This document shows, one piece after another, positions 32,508 to 40,216 of a stretch of DNA of 64,000 nucleotides. The translations under genes were made by a program, and so were the position numbers. Every line of letters begins with the position of its first letter. Positions within the stretch are counted from its first letter, which is position 1. Origin of the DNA: Paraburkholderia dilworthii (lineage in GTDB: Bacteria > Pseudomonadota > Gammaproteobacteria > Burkholderiales > Burkholderiaceae); assembly GCF_000472525.1 (NCBI RefSeq), contig NZ_AWZT01000001.1:248001-312000 (forward strand), read 5' to 3'. The notes beneath the pieces were generated by a model that did no database searches, had not been told where the DNA came from, and worked only from the letters and a program-made list of their open reading frames with translations.

Positions 32508-32630
32508 ATGTCTCAGGATGCGAGAGATTTGACCGAACTCCGCCGTGAATATCCGGCGTCCCCTGAATTGCGCAAGATCGCCAGTGCATTGATTGGCGCT
32601 GGCGTGAAAGATGAGCGCGAGGGATGCTGA
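32508..32630 (+). CDS. Small phage protein of 40 residues, unknown
   Basis: A GAGGAG ribosome site lies 6-11 bases before the ATG. The product is charged and helical (LTELRREYPASPELRKIA) and ends GC. Role unknown. Confidence 0.45.
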   Translation: MSQDARDLTELRREYPASPELRKIASALIGAGVKDEREGC

Positions 32631-32631
32631 C

Positions 32632-32838
32632 ATGACCACAGACCAATGGCGCCATCGCCCGATGACCATCCGCGTGACCGAGCTGTGCGACCAGTGCAAC
32701 AAGATGGCTGAGGGTGTCGAAGCCCGCACGCACAAGTCTTACTGGCCGACATTCGAGATAGCCATGAAATCGTGCGCGCCCTGTTTTGAGATGGCCAAGC
32801 GCGAGGCGTCGGCTGAGTACAACGTGACGATTTGTTAG
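32632..32838 (+). CDS. Small zinc-ribbon-like protein (68 residues)
   Basis: Two Cys pairs (CDQC near 21-24 and CAPC near 50-53) about 25 residues apart suggest a zinc ribbon. The ATG at 32632 is preceded by GAGGGA and overlaps nothing. It could bind nucleic acid or a host protein. Confidence 0.55.
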   Translation: MTTDQWRHRPMTIRVTELCDQCNKMAEGVEARTHKSYWPTFEIAMKSCAPCFEMAKREASAEYNVTIC

Positions 32839-32846
32839 GAGTCGAC

Positions 32847-32978
32847 ATGCTACGCACCATCCTCGCAGCACTACTGCTCGCATGGCCGGTGGCTGCGGTC
32901 TTGTGCATCTGGTTTATTCAGGGTGCGACGGGGCGGCCGAAGCGGGACCCGATTACACAAACGGAGTTTCAACGATGA
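32847..32978 (+). CDS. Small membrane protein before the acyl carrier protein (43 residues)
   Basis: One membrane helix (MLRTILAALLLAWPVAAVLC and on to about 25) is followed by a basic tail. TTAGGAG lies just upstream. Its TGA overlaps the ACP start (ATGA), so it is coupled to a fatty-acid-type carrier; a joint membrane role is possible but unproven. Confidence 0.5.
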   Translation: MLRTILAALLLAWPVAAVLCIWFIQGATGRPKRDPITQTEFQR

Positions 32979-33235
32979 GCGAAGTTCAGCAAAAGAGTAT
33001 TGAGGACCGAGTCAAGAAGATCATCCGCGAACAGATGGCGCAGTACGGCGTTGAAGTTGACGACATCGCCAGCGACGCCAATCTCGCTAACGAGGGATTC
33101 GACTCGCTCGACCTAGTCGAGGCAACGATGGGCGTCGAAGATGAGTTCGGCATCTATATCGATGACGGCGAGATGCGAGCGATGCTGACGGTTCAGCAGG
33201 TCATTGACACGGTTCGGGAAAAGATTGGGCCGTAG
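32975..33235 (+). CDS. Acyl carrier protein
   Basis: This 86-residue acidic helical protein has the phosphopantetheine attachment motif GFDSLDLVE with Ser44 as the carrier site, followed by a VEDEFGIYI helix-II/III region typical of ACPs. Length, charge and motif spacing are those of a free-standing type II ACP. It lies in the phage pL operon, between a membrane mini-protein and a structured non-coding stretch, with no other lipid or polyketide enzyme nearby. It could carry acyl groups for lipid modification or divert the host fatty acid pathway. Confidence 0.85.
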   Translation: MSEVQQKSIEDRVKKIIREQMAQYGVEVDDIASDANLANEGFDSLDLVEATMGVEDEFGIYIDDGEMRAMLTVQQVIDTVREKIGP

Positions 33236-33249
33236 CGCTAACCAAAACC

Positions 33250-33380
33250 CTTCCGGGAGGGGTGCCCGGAGCCCTGAGTGGTGACGACTTAGCGCCGATT
33301 ACGCAAGCCGATGCTCCGTCGATAACAGGAACGACCCGGCCGGGATCGGGACTGCGCGGGGAGTCGTTACCACTGAGGGC
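33250..33380 (+). ncRNA. Structured RNA candidate after the acyl carrier gene
   Basis: The 176-base gap has an 18-base inverted repeat (33272-33289 with 33362-33379; one mismatch, one G-U) that encloses about 70 bases with further short dyads, among them CCCGGCCGGG. A CCGGG/CCCGG hairpin (33253-33269) precedes it. No T run follows the long stem, so a simple terminator is unlikely. Confidence 0.5.
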
Positions 33381-33411
33381 AATCAACCTTCAACAGAATT
33401 GAGGAGTCCAT

Positions 33412-33648
33412 ATGGGCAAGCACGCAAACAGTGCGGCGTACCGCGAATGGGAGCGCCAGCAAGACCGTAAGCAGGATGAGTATTTCGGCGAAGACGAGCC
33501 ACTGACGGAGGCTGAACGTGCCAGTCAGTGGGATTCTGAATCCTGGCAGGGCAAGGACGACCTGGCGAGCGCTATCAAGCGATACGCACTCCCCGTTACC
33601 CGTGTCGATCTGTGGGATGAACCGAGGGTTATGAAATGTGCGATATGA
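33412..33648 (+). CDS. Phage early protein of 78 residues, unknown
   Basis: The acidic, Glu/Gln/Asp-rich N-terminal half (SAAYREWERQQDRKQDEYFG) is followed by a mixed C-terminal part. A GAGGAG site lies 6-11 bases before the ATG. It overlaps the next gene by 13 bases. Confidence 0.55.
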   Translation: MGKHANSAAYREWERQQDRKQDEYFGEDEPLTEAERASQWDSESWQGKDDLASAIKRYALPVTRVDLWDEPRVMKCAI

Positions 33649-34112
33649 AAAGCGCCTTCGACGCAGCGAGCGGGAAAAAGACTCCATGGAATCCCTCGCG
33701 AACAGCAACCGCGCGCGTCACGAACCCGCTGCCAGTGCCAACTACATGCCCGAACTGCGGAGCAGCCGTTGGGCTCGTGAACAACGAGGAAATCTACGGC
33801 ATGCCTTATGGCGACTGGCCGTGGGCATATCGCTGCGCCGACCTGGCGTGCAACAGCTACGTTGGCCTACACCCATTTACGAGCATTCCCCTTGGCACGT
33901 TGGCTGATGCGCCGACGCGCGAAGCGCGGAAGAAAGCAAAGTCCGCATTCAATCCTTTGTGGCAGTCACGTCGCATGAGTCGAAAAGAGGCTTATGCGTG
34001 GCTGGCGAAGGCGATGGGCATTAAGAGCGTAGGCGATTGTCACATTGGTTGGTTCGACATTGCGATGTGCGAGCGCGTCATGAAAGTCGTGAATGCGAGG
34101 AACAAGAAATGA
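33636..34112 (+). CDS. DUF3268-family zinc-finger protein
   Basis: This 158-residue protein has a zinc-ribbon of the type CPNCG (38-42) with a second Cys pair (CADLAC near 67-72), followed by YVGLHPFTSIPLGTLAD and a helical C-terminal part (RMSRKEAYAWLAKAMGI). This matches my memory of DUF3268, common in prophages; function not known. AGGG seven bases before the ATG supports the start; a second ATG at 33645 is possible. Confidence 0.7.
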   Translation: MCDMKSAFDAASGKKTPWNPSRTATARVTNPLPVPTTCPNCGAAVGLVNNEEIYGMPYGDWPWAYRCADLACNSYVGLHPFTSIPLGTLADAPTREARKKAKSAFNPLWQSRRMSRKEAYAWLAKAMGIKSVGDCHIGWFDIAMCERVMKVVNARNKK

Positions 34113-34297
34113 GCGCCACATATTTTGAGGGCGACGGAGTTGCGGTCTGCATCTCGGACGCTGGTTACGAGCGCCTTGCCAGTGAGCAACGCATGAACCA
34201 TGCGACTAGCGTCAACACCGCCGTGCTGATTGGTGCGGGCGCGGGCCTTGTCGTGACTTTCGCGGCGCTTGTCATCACGAAGATTCTGGGAGCCTGA
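34109..34297 (+). CDS. Small tail-anchored membrane protein (62 residues)
   Basis: A soluble N-terminus (MSATYFEGDGVAVCIS) is followed by one C-terminal membrane helix (about 38-58). The ATG overlaps the upstream stop. Role unknown. Confidence 0.55.
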   Translation: MSATYFEGDGVAVCISDAGYERLASEQRMNHATSVNTAVLIGAGAGLVVTFAALVITKILGA

Positions 34298-34299
34298 GC

Positions 34300-34491
34300 A
34301 TGTTTTCACGCGACATCCAGCAGTACCGCTATCGCACAGCACGCACGATGACCGAGGCGTTTGGCCCGAACAGCAAACTGCACGTCGAGCGCGAGAGCGA
34401 TGTTAAGGCGTGGATCTGGGCGATTGGCTGCGGTATGGCTATTGGCTGCGTCTGGTGGCTGTGCGTTGCGCTTCGGGCGGGCGCGGTATGA
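34300..34491 (+). CDS. Small membrane protein (63 residues)
   Basis: The N-terminal 37 residues are basic and polar; residues about 38-58 form one Trp/Gly-rich membrane helix (WIWAIGCGMAIGCVWWLCVA). Its stop overlaps the next start. It may pair with the tail-anchored protein at 34109. Confidence 0.5.
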   Translation: MFSRDIQQYRYRTARTMTEAFGPNSKLHVERESDVKAWIWAIGCGMAIGCVWWLCVALRAGAV

Positions 34492-34853
34492 GCGACTTCT
34501 ACATCGTCAGCGTAAAGCACACGCACCGGACGGACCGCTACGTCACCCTTTGGAAGCCGAATGATCGGGGTTACTGCTTCAGGACGACGAATGCGGGCCG
34601 GTATCCGGAGGACATGGTGCGCGCACACCTTGGCTATTACAACTCGGGTTGCAGCATCGCCGTTCCGTGTGACGTGATCGACTCCCGCCTGGTCATGACG
34701 ACGCCAGCGGATCAATTCGACGGGCCGGATGGCCCCGCGTTTCTGAATACCGCCGCTAACTGGAAGTTGCTGCTCGCCAATGTGATTGAGCCGCCTGCTT
34801 ACCCACCTAAGCCCAAATACAAGGGCGCACCCAAACAAGAGGAGTTCGCATGA
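34488..34853 (+). CDS. Phage early protein of 121 residues, unknown
   Basis: A beta-rich N-terminal half (FYIVSVKHTHRTDRYVTLWK) is followed by a Pro/Lys-rich C-terminus (PPAYPPKPKYKGAPKQ). It resembles small phage proteins that carry a pentapeptide-free, Trp-containing domain, but no name fits. It overlaps both neighbours by ATGA. Confidence 0.55.
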   Translation: MSDFYIVSVKHTHRTDRYVTLWKPNDRGYCFRTTNAGRYPEDMVRAHLGYYNSGCSIAVPCDVIDSRLVMTTPADQFDGPDGPAFLNTAANWKLLLANVIEPPAYPPKPKYKGAPKQEEFA

Positions 34854-36100
34854 GTGAGTCAAAACAACTGACGGTAGTCGAGCAGCCGCAGCAGGTCGCA
34901 CTGACCGCACTGGACCGCGCAGTCATTGCCTTGGGCGGCACGGAACGTGAAGACGCGCTTAAGGCACTTGCGAAAAAATACGCCGACATCACCGAAGTTA
35001 AGAATAAGGCGGGTCGCCAGCAAGTCCATGCCGCCGCAATGGAACTGGCGAACGAACGCATCGCCACCAAGAAGACCGGCGAGACGGCTCGCGAGGATGC
35101 CAATGCACTTCAGAAAGCGGTAATCGATCGGCAGAAGGTGCTGATCGGGATCGTGGAGCCCGAAGAAAAGCGCCTGATTGCTTTACGTGACAAGTTTGAC
35201 GAGGCCGAAGAAGCGGAGAAGCAAGCCAAGGCCGCCGCCGAGCAAGCGCGGATCACAAAAATCAAAAATCGCATCGAGGCTTTCATGCTCGACGCGGTGA
35301 GCGCAATCGCCGGGACGGCAGCCGAAATCGACGCATATGCAACACGTCTTTCCGAGACCGTGATTTCGCTCGAAGAATTTTCCGAATTCGCGGGGGAAGC
35401 CCAGGTAAAGCGCGACAACACGGTCAAGTGGTTGCGAGAACGACAGCAGCAGGCGGTCGAGCAAGAGGCGGAAGCCGCCCGGATCGCTGCGGAGCGGGTC
35501 CAGCTTGAGCGAGAACGTGCCGAAGCCGCCGAGCGTGAGCGTATCGCTGCGTTGGCTCGAGCTGAGCGGGAAGCGAAGGATCGGGCCGAGCGCGAGCGCG
35601 TCGCAGCGGAACAGCAGGCAGCGCAAGAACGAGCGGCCGAAGCCATGCGCCAGCAGCAGGCGGAACACGAAGCCCGGATGGCGGCGCAGCAGGCCGAAAT
35701 CGATAGGCAGCAGGCAGCAATCGACGCCGAGCGTCAACGACAGGCCGACGAGGCCGCCCGGGTCGAGCGCGAGAAGCAGGCGGCTATTGCAGCAGAGGCC
35801 GCGCGGGTTGCTCAGGAAGAACGACGGAAGCGGGAAGTGACAGAGGCGGCAGCAAGGGCCGAAGCGCAGCGAATCGAGAGCGCCCGTATTGCAGCAGAAA
35901 TTGAAGCCCTGCGCCGTGAGCGCGAACAGTTCGCAATCAACGGGCCGGGCGACGTCGAGATCATCGAGACGCTGGCGAAGCACTACAACGTCGAAATTGG
36001 CGACGTCATGGAATGGATCAAGAAATTCGACTACGCCGCAGCAGATGAGCATTTTGCTGCCGCGAACGTCGCCGCAAATCACCTGGAGAAGGCAGCATGA
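34850..36100 (+). CDS. Long coiled-coil protein preceding the recombination genes
   Basis: This 416-residue protein is dominated by a Glu/Ala/Arg/Gln coiled coil (about 190-360), with a helical N-terminal part (30-190) and a short C-terminal domain (GPGDVEIIETLAKHYNVEIG and after). It starts four bases inside the previous gene and its stop overlaps the ERF gene. Similar coiled-coil proteins (DUF1351-type and relatives) occur just upstream of phage recombinases. It may organise the recombinase-exonuclease complex. The low complexity means homology cannot be judged by eye. Confidence 0.6.
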   Translation: MSESKQLTVVEQPQQVALTALDRAVIALGGTEREDALKALAKKYADITEVKNKAGRQQVHAAAMELANERIATKKTGETAREDANALQKAVIDRQKVLIGIVEPEEKRLIALRDKFDEAEEAEKQAKAAAEQARITKIKNRIEAFMLDAVSAIAGTAAEIDAYATRLSETVISLEEFSEFAGEAQVKRDNTVKWLRERQQQAVEQEAEAARIAAERVQLERERAEAAERERIAALARAEREAKDRAERERVAAEQQAAQERAAEAMRQQQAEHEARMAAQQAEIDRQQAAIDAERQRQADEAARVEREKQAAIAAEAARVAQEERRKREVTEAAARAEAQRIESARIAAEIEALRREREQFAINGPGDVEIIETLAKHYNVEIGDVMEWIKKFDYAAADEHFAAANVAANHLEKAA

Positions 36101-36888
36101 ACACAGCAACGATGGCAGACATCACCGACATTGAGATTGCCACACCGGCCACGGCGAAGCCGCCAGCGGTGCAGCAGACGCGAGCCGTCACTGCATCCGC
36201 TACGCCCGCCGATCTTCTACGCATCGCCGTTGAGAGCGGAGCGGACCTTGACCGACTTGAGCGTTTGATGGCGCTCCAAGAGAAGTGGGAGGCGGGTGAG
36301 GCCCGCAAGGCATACGTGGTGGCGATGACTGCATTTAAGGCCGAGCCACTGGAAATTTTCAAGAAGAAGACGGTCGAGTTCAGTGGCACGAAGTATAGCC
36401 ACGCCGAGCTTTCGGACGTGACGGAGGTGGTCTGCCCGGCGATGGCAAAGCATCAGCTTTCGCACCGCTGGGACGTAACACAGAACGCTGATCGGATCAC
36501 CGTCGATTGCGTCATCACTCACGTCCTGGGGCACAGCGAGAAGGTGACGATGGAGGCCATGCCGGATAGCAGCGGCAAGAAGAACGCCATTCAACAGGTG
36601 GCGTCGACCATCAGTTACCTGCAACGCTACACGCTCCTGGCTGCTACCGGCGTGGCAACCAAGGGCATGGACGACGACGCGCAAAGCTCCATCGCCAAGG
36701 TCGACACGGACGAGGTGTGGATGAAGTGGGAGGGCGCGTTGAATTCCGCCGAGACCGCTGAAGACGTCCGGAAGGTCCGAGCTCTGGCGGGGACGGCATT
36801 CGAAACCATTGGCGACGTCGAAAGCTGGAACCAGTTCAAGGTGATGGCCGACAAGAAGAAGGCCGAACTGGGAAGGAGCGCGCAATGA
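36097..36888 (+). CDS. ERF-family single-strand annealing protein
   Basis: This 263-residue protein has the ERF core near 65-190: FKKKTVEFSGTKYSHAELSD, then a strand pair around DRITVDCVITHVLGHSEK, and QQVASTISYLQRYTLLAATG. That order is typical for ERF annealing proteins of P22-like and many other phages. With the YqaJ-type exonuclease and SSB next to it, it forms a recombination module for concatemer formation and repair. ATGA overlaps link it to both neighbours. Confidence 0.85.
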   Translation: MNTATMADITDIEIATPATAKPPAVQQTRAVTASATPADLLRIAVESGADLDRLERLMALQEKWEAGEARKAYVVAMTAFKAEPLEIFKKKTVEFSGTKYSHAELSDVTEVVCPAMAKHQLSHRWDVTQNADRITVDCVITHVLGHSEKVTMEAMPDSSGKKNAIQQVASTISYLQRYTLLAATGVATKGMDDDAQSSIAKVDTDEVWMKWEGALNSAETAEDVRKVRALAGTAFETIGDVESWNQFKVMADKKKAELGRSAQ

Positions 36889-37532
36889 AACAGAATTTCA
36901 TCGTCTCGGAGCACCCACAGGGAACCGCAGAATGGCTGGCAGATCGTTCCGGTCGTGCCACCGGCTCTAAAGCGGATTGTGTAACCGCCAAGGTCAAATC
37001 TGGCGAAGCAGCAACGCGTGCCGATTACCGTGTCCAACTCGCACTTGAGCGCCTTCTGTGCAAGCCGTGCGGCGACGAATTTTCGACCGCGGACACGGAG
37101 CGCGGCCAGGAGCGTGAGCCGTTTGCCCGCATGCGGTACGAGATTCAAACCGGCATCACAGTTCAGGAAAGCCCGTTCGTCTATCGCGAAGACATGATGG
37201 CCGGTTGCAGCGTCGACGGTTTTCTCGAAGATGCCGGAAAGTTCGGAATCTGGGAGGCGAAGTGCCCAAAGAGCAAAACGCACTTCAAGTACCTCACTGA
37301 GGCGCGTGTACCGCCGACCTACGTAAAACAGGTGCTGCACAACATGCTCATTACCGGCGCGGAGTTCGTCGACTTCGTTTCGTTCGATCCCGAAATGCCT
37401 GAAAAGCTTCAGTTGTTCGTGTTCCGCTGGGAACGTGACGAAGAAATGATTCGGGAGTACGAGGCCGAGTTGCGACAGTTCCTTTTCGAAGTCGACGCCA
37501 CCCACAAACAGATTGCGGCGATGGCCGCCTGA
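36885..37532 (+). CDS. YqaJ-like 5'-3' exonuclease (lambda Exo-type)
   Basis: This 215-residue protein has the YqaJ/lambda-exo core: RGQEREPFAR (73-82), Asp111 (VDGF), and Glu124-x-Lys126 (WEAKCPK), which together match the metal-binding site of this PD-(D/E)XK nuclease family. It should resect DNA ends to make 3' tails for the ERF protein encoded just before it. Confidence 0.85.
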   Translation: MKQNFIVSEHPQGTAEWLADRSGRATGSKADCVTAKVKSGEAATRADYRVQLALERLLCKPCGDEFSTADTERGQEREPFARMRYEIQTGITVQESPFVYREDMMAGCSVDGFLEDAGKFGIWEAKCPKSKTHFKYLTEARVPPTYVKQVLHNMLITGAEFVDFVSFDPEMPEKLQLFVFRWERDEEMIREYEAELRQFLFEVDATHKQIAAMAA

Positions 37533-37556
37533 TTCACCTTACACAAGAGCGAAACC

Positions 37557-37985
37557 ATGATTCAGATTTTCGGATTGGCCCGAGTAGGCCGCGACGTTGA
37601 AGTGCGCAACACCACGGGCGGCGATGCGGTCGCAAGCGTCTCGCTGGCGTTTTCATACGGTCGCAAGGGCGACGATGGCAAGAAGCCGACGCAGTGGGTA
37701 GATGCAGCGTTGTGGGGCAAGCGCGCTGAGGCGCTGGCGCCGTATCTCACGAAGGGAACGCTTGTCACTGTGACGCTTGAAGACGCGCACATCGAGACTT
37801 TCCAGAAGCAGGGGGGCGGAGAGGGCGTGAAGCTCGCCGCTCGCATTACCGCAATCGACCTCGCGGGCGGCGGAGAAAAGAAGCCCGCACTAGCGCCCGC
37901 ACCGAAGCCTCAGCAACGGCAAGCACCGCAACGCGCTCCGGCCGGTGGCGGATTCGATGACATGGGCGAGGACGTGCCGTTCTAG
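37557..37985 (+). CDS. ssb: Single-stranded DNA-binding protein
   Basis: This 142-residue protein has an OB-fold (1-105) with the SSB strand pattern GLARVGRDVEVR ... PTQWVDAALWGKRAEALAPYL and a flexible Gly/Pro/Gln-rich linker. The acidic tip DMGEDVPF at the C-terminus is the standard protein-interaction tail. It completes the ERF-exonuclease-SSB module. Confidence 0.9.
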   Translation: MIQIFGLARVGRDVEVRNTTGGDAVASVSLAFSYGRKGDDGKKPTQWVDAALWGKRAEALAPYLTKGTLVTVTLEDAHIETFQKQGGGEGVKLAARITAIDLAGGGEKKPALAPAPKPQQRQAPQRAPAGGGFDDMGEDVPF

Positions 37986-37989
37986 CCCT

Positions 37990-38124
37990 CACGCGCCCAC
38001 CAGCAGTGGATGAAGCCTACTGGCGCGAATCTCTGCGTAAGTCTGGTGGACGCGCCCATACCCCGAACCGTAGGCAGCACTGCTTGCGGCGTGCTTGGGG
38101 AGGTCACCACGACTCCCGTTTTTT
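37990..38124 (+). ncRNA. Structured leader with alternative hairpins upstream of tnpB-like gene 1
   Basis: The gap between ssb and the first tnpB-like gene has an 11-pair stem (37993-38003 with 38043-38055, two-base bulge), then CCCC(38061-38064)/GGGG(38097-38100) enclosing AGCAC/GTGCT (38076-38095). The same G residues can instead pair as GGGAG (38098-38102) with CTCCC (38113-38117), followed by six T residues. The two forms exclude each other, as in attenuators. It may control the tnpB-like gene or be a separate short RNA. Confidence 0.5.
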
Positions 38125-38143
38125 CCGCGACAGATGAGAAGAC

Positions 38144-39298
38144 ATGGAAACCGTGAAGACATTGAAGTTGCGCATCAAGGACAAGCACGCGAAAGCGATG
38201 CTTGCGATGGCACGCGATGTCAACATGGTCTGGAATTTCGCTAACGAGACCCAGTACCGCAGTCTGAATCGTTACTGCGATCGTCCGAAGACATGGCTGA
38301 GCGCGTACGACATGCAGAAGCTCACGGCCGGATTCGTTAAGTGCGAAGGGGTTGTAGTCGGCGCTCAGACAGTCCAAGAAACATGCGAAGAGTTCGTTAC
38401 ACGTTTGAAGCATGCCAAGAAACAAAAGTTGAGTTGGCGCGTGAGCAACCGCAAGTCGCCTAAGTACTCGCTTGGCTGGGTTCCATTTAAGAAGGGCGCG
38501 CTCAAGTACAAGGATGGACAGATCCGATTCAACGGTCTGAACATCGGCTTGTGGGACTCATACGGCCTTTCGAAATATGAGTTGCGCGCCGGCAGTTTCA
38601 ACGAGGATTCGCGCGGGCGATGGTATGTCAACGTGGCAGTCAAGGTCGACGTCGAAGAGAAGCGCATTCCGGACGGTTCCGCATCTATCGGCATAGACCT
38701 CGGCCTCAAGACTATGGCGACATACAGCGACGGCGGATCGTTCAACCCGACTCGCTGGTATCGCGCGTCAGAGCAGAAGCTAGGCATTGCTCAGCGGGCG
38801 AACAAGAAAAAGCGGGTCAAGGCTATTCACGCCAAGATCGCAAATCAGCGCAAGGACGCCATTCACCGGGAAACGTCAGCGCTAGTCAAGAAGCATGCAG
38901 CAATCTTCGTGGGCAACGTGAACGCTCAAGCGCTGGCGAAAACGAGCATGGCTAAGTCTGTGCACGACGCCGCGTGGAGCATGTTCCGAAATCAGCTGAA
39001 ATACAAAGCCATCAGGCATCAGGTGATCTTCGAGGAAGTCAACGAAGCGTTTTCAACCCAGACCTGTTCGAGTTGTGGTGCTCTGCCCGATTCGCGGCCG
39101 AAAGGTATCGCAGGCCTTGGAATAAGAGATTGGACGTGCATCGATTGCGGAGCGGTCCACGACCGAGACGTAAATGCCGCACGGAACATTCTCGCGCGCG
39201 GACATGCGCGTCTCGCAGGAGGAATCCTTGGCAGTCGTGCCAGGGAGGATGTCAAACGACCCTCTGATGCGATCAATGAAACAGGAGAACAGAAATGA
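38144..39298 (+). CDS. TnpB-like RNA-guided nuclease relative 1, no transposase partner
   Basis: This 384-residue protein has the TnpB layout: wedge/REC-like N-terminal part, RuvC-I GIDLGLK (Asp185), a zinc finger with CSSC (308-311) and CIDC (332-335), and RuvC-III HDRDVNAARN (Asp340/342). The canonical RuvC-II glutamate is absent: the aligned segment reads IFVGNVN with Gly257. A Glu lies seven residues before the zinc finger (VNEAFST, Glu301) and is also present in copy 2, so the catalytic site may be rearranged, as reported for some TnpB branches. There is no TnpA and no transposon end; the stop overlaps the next gene by ATGA. It appears built into the phage operon. Confidence 0.85.
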   Translation: METVKTLKLRIKDKHAKAMLAMARDVNMVWNFANETQYRSLNRYCDRPKTWLSAYDMQKLTAGFVKCEGVVVGAQTVQETCEEFVTRLKHAKKQKLSWRVSNRKSPKYSLGWVPFKKGALKYKDGQIRFNGLNIGLWDSYGLSKYELRAGSFNEDSRGRWYVNVAVKVDVEEKRIPDGSASIGIDLGLKTMATYSDGGSFNPTRWYRASEQKLGIAQRANKKKRVKAIHAKIANQRKDAIHRETSALVKKHAAIFVGNVNAQALAKTSMAKSVHDAAWSMFRNQLKYKAIRHQVIFEEVNEAFSTQTCSSCGALPDSRPKGIAGLGIRDWTCIDCGAVHDRDVNAARNILARGHARLAGGILGSRAREDVKRPSDAINETGEQK

Positions 39299-39990
39299 GC
39301 AAAGACTGGAACGGGATCAATGAAGGGACCGCATCTACCGCATCCACGCTCCCCGAAGGTGGGGATGAGCGGGCGGCGTTTGAGAAATGGTGCAGGGACA
39401 ACGGCGTACATGGCACGACTGATTACGCTACATACGCAAAGTGCGAGAAAGCCTGGATCGATTCGCAACTCTACGCCCGCGCCGCATCTACTGCCACTGT
39501 TCTCGCCGAGCAATCCGCCGCTCCGCAAGCGAAGCTGAGTGAGGTTCAGATAGAAGCCGTCACCTACGATGAATACGCAAAACGCCAAGATGGCGAATCG
39601 GACCTTGATTGCATTCTGAAGGTGGTCAAGCGTTGCATGGGATTCTCTAATGAGCCGCGCAATGTTGAAGGTCTGACGCGCGCAGAGTTTGAGCATCAAC
39701 TGCGCGTGGGACTTCAGCACGACAACGTTCGCCGGAAAGAGCGCGGCATTCCTGAAATGACTGTGGAGGCGATGGAGGCGGAAATCACAGAGCGCGTCGA
39801 GCTCAACTACCCGACGCCGAAGCGTTGCCCCGGCTGCGCCGCATTCGACAACCCGGAAACAGCGGAGGTGGATTTCGTGCAGGGCTGCGAAGGCTGCAAA
39901 GCGCGTATGCAAAAGATCGCGGGCTTTGGACCGTTGGCTGCCACTCCCCTTCCGCGCGCCAGCGGGCAAGCAGACGAGGCGGTGACGTAG
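39295..39990 (+). CDS. Phage protein of 231 residues with zinc motif, unknown
   Basis: Its start overlaps the stop of tnpB-like gene 1, and its ribosome site (AGGAG) lies inside that gene. The N-terminal part (20-75: ERAAFEKWCRDNGVHG) recalls small phage modules that recur in Burkholderia prophages. The C-terminus has two Cys pairs (CPGC near 179 and CEGC near 200). A possible host-interacting or regulatory protein; no name. Confidence 0.55.
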   Translation: MSKDWNGINEGTASTASTLPEGGDERAAFEKWCRDNGVHGTTDYATYAKCEKAWIDSQLYARAASTATVLAEQSAAPQAKLSEVQIEAVTYDEYAKRQDGESDLDCILKVVKRCMGFSNEPRNVEGLTRAEFEHQLRVGLQHDNVRRKERGIPEMTVEAMEAEITERVELNYPTPKRCPGCAAFDNPETAEVDFVQGCEGCKARMQKIAGFGPLAATPLPRASGQADEAVT

Positions 39991-39991
39991 A

Positions 39992-40159
39992 TCAATCAAG
40001 CTTCGGCGGCTTTGCGCGGTCAATTAGCTTGCGCAACCACGGTATGCCATAGGCGTCGATCTTCGCCCACTGAGCAGGAGTAAGCCGGATAGAGCGCTGT
40101 TCTAGGCGTTCGCCGGGTGACTTGGGCGGTCGGCCCATCTTCGGTTTAGTAGGTTCCAT
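39992..40159 (-). CDS. Small ribbon-helix-helix-like protein, divergent from tnpB-like gene 2
   Basis: The 55-residue product has a basic GRPPKSPGERLEQ start, then a short strand and two helices (RSIRLTPAQWAKIDAYG and WLRKLIDRAK), the pattern of Arc/MetJ-type RHH repressors. It is the only minus-strand gene in this arm and lies back to back with tnpB-like gene 2. A -10-like TACAAT lies just upstream of its start (40167-40172). It may repress itself and the tnpB-like gene. Confidence 0.6.
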   Translation of the reverse strand: MEPTKPKMGRPPKSPGERLEQRSIRLTPAQWAKIDAYGIPWLRKLIDRAKPPKLD

Positions 40160-40216
40160 GGCCGGATTGTACACCCACTTATCGGGTCACAAAAAGCGCT
40201 TGCAATCACCTACATA

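Noticed and set aside
35183..36109. A 308-codon minus-strand frame opposite the coiled-coil gene
   Set aside because: It is a shadow of the GC-rich repetitive coiled-coil coding sequence; a Leu/Cys-rich antisense reading is expected.
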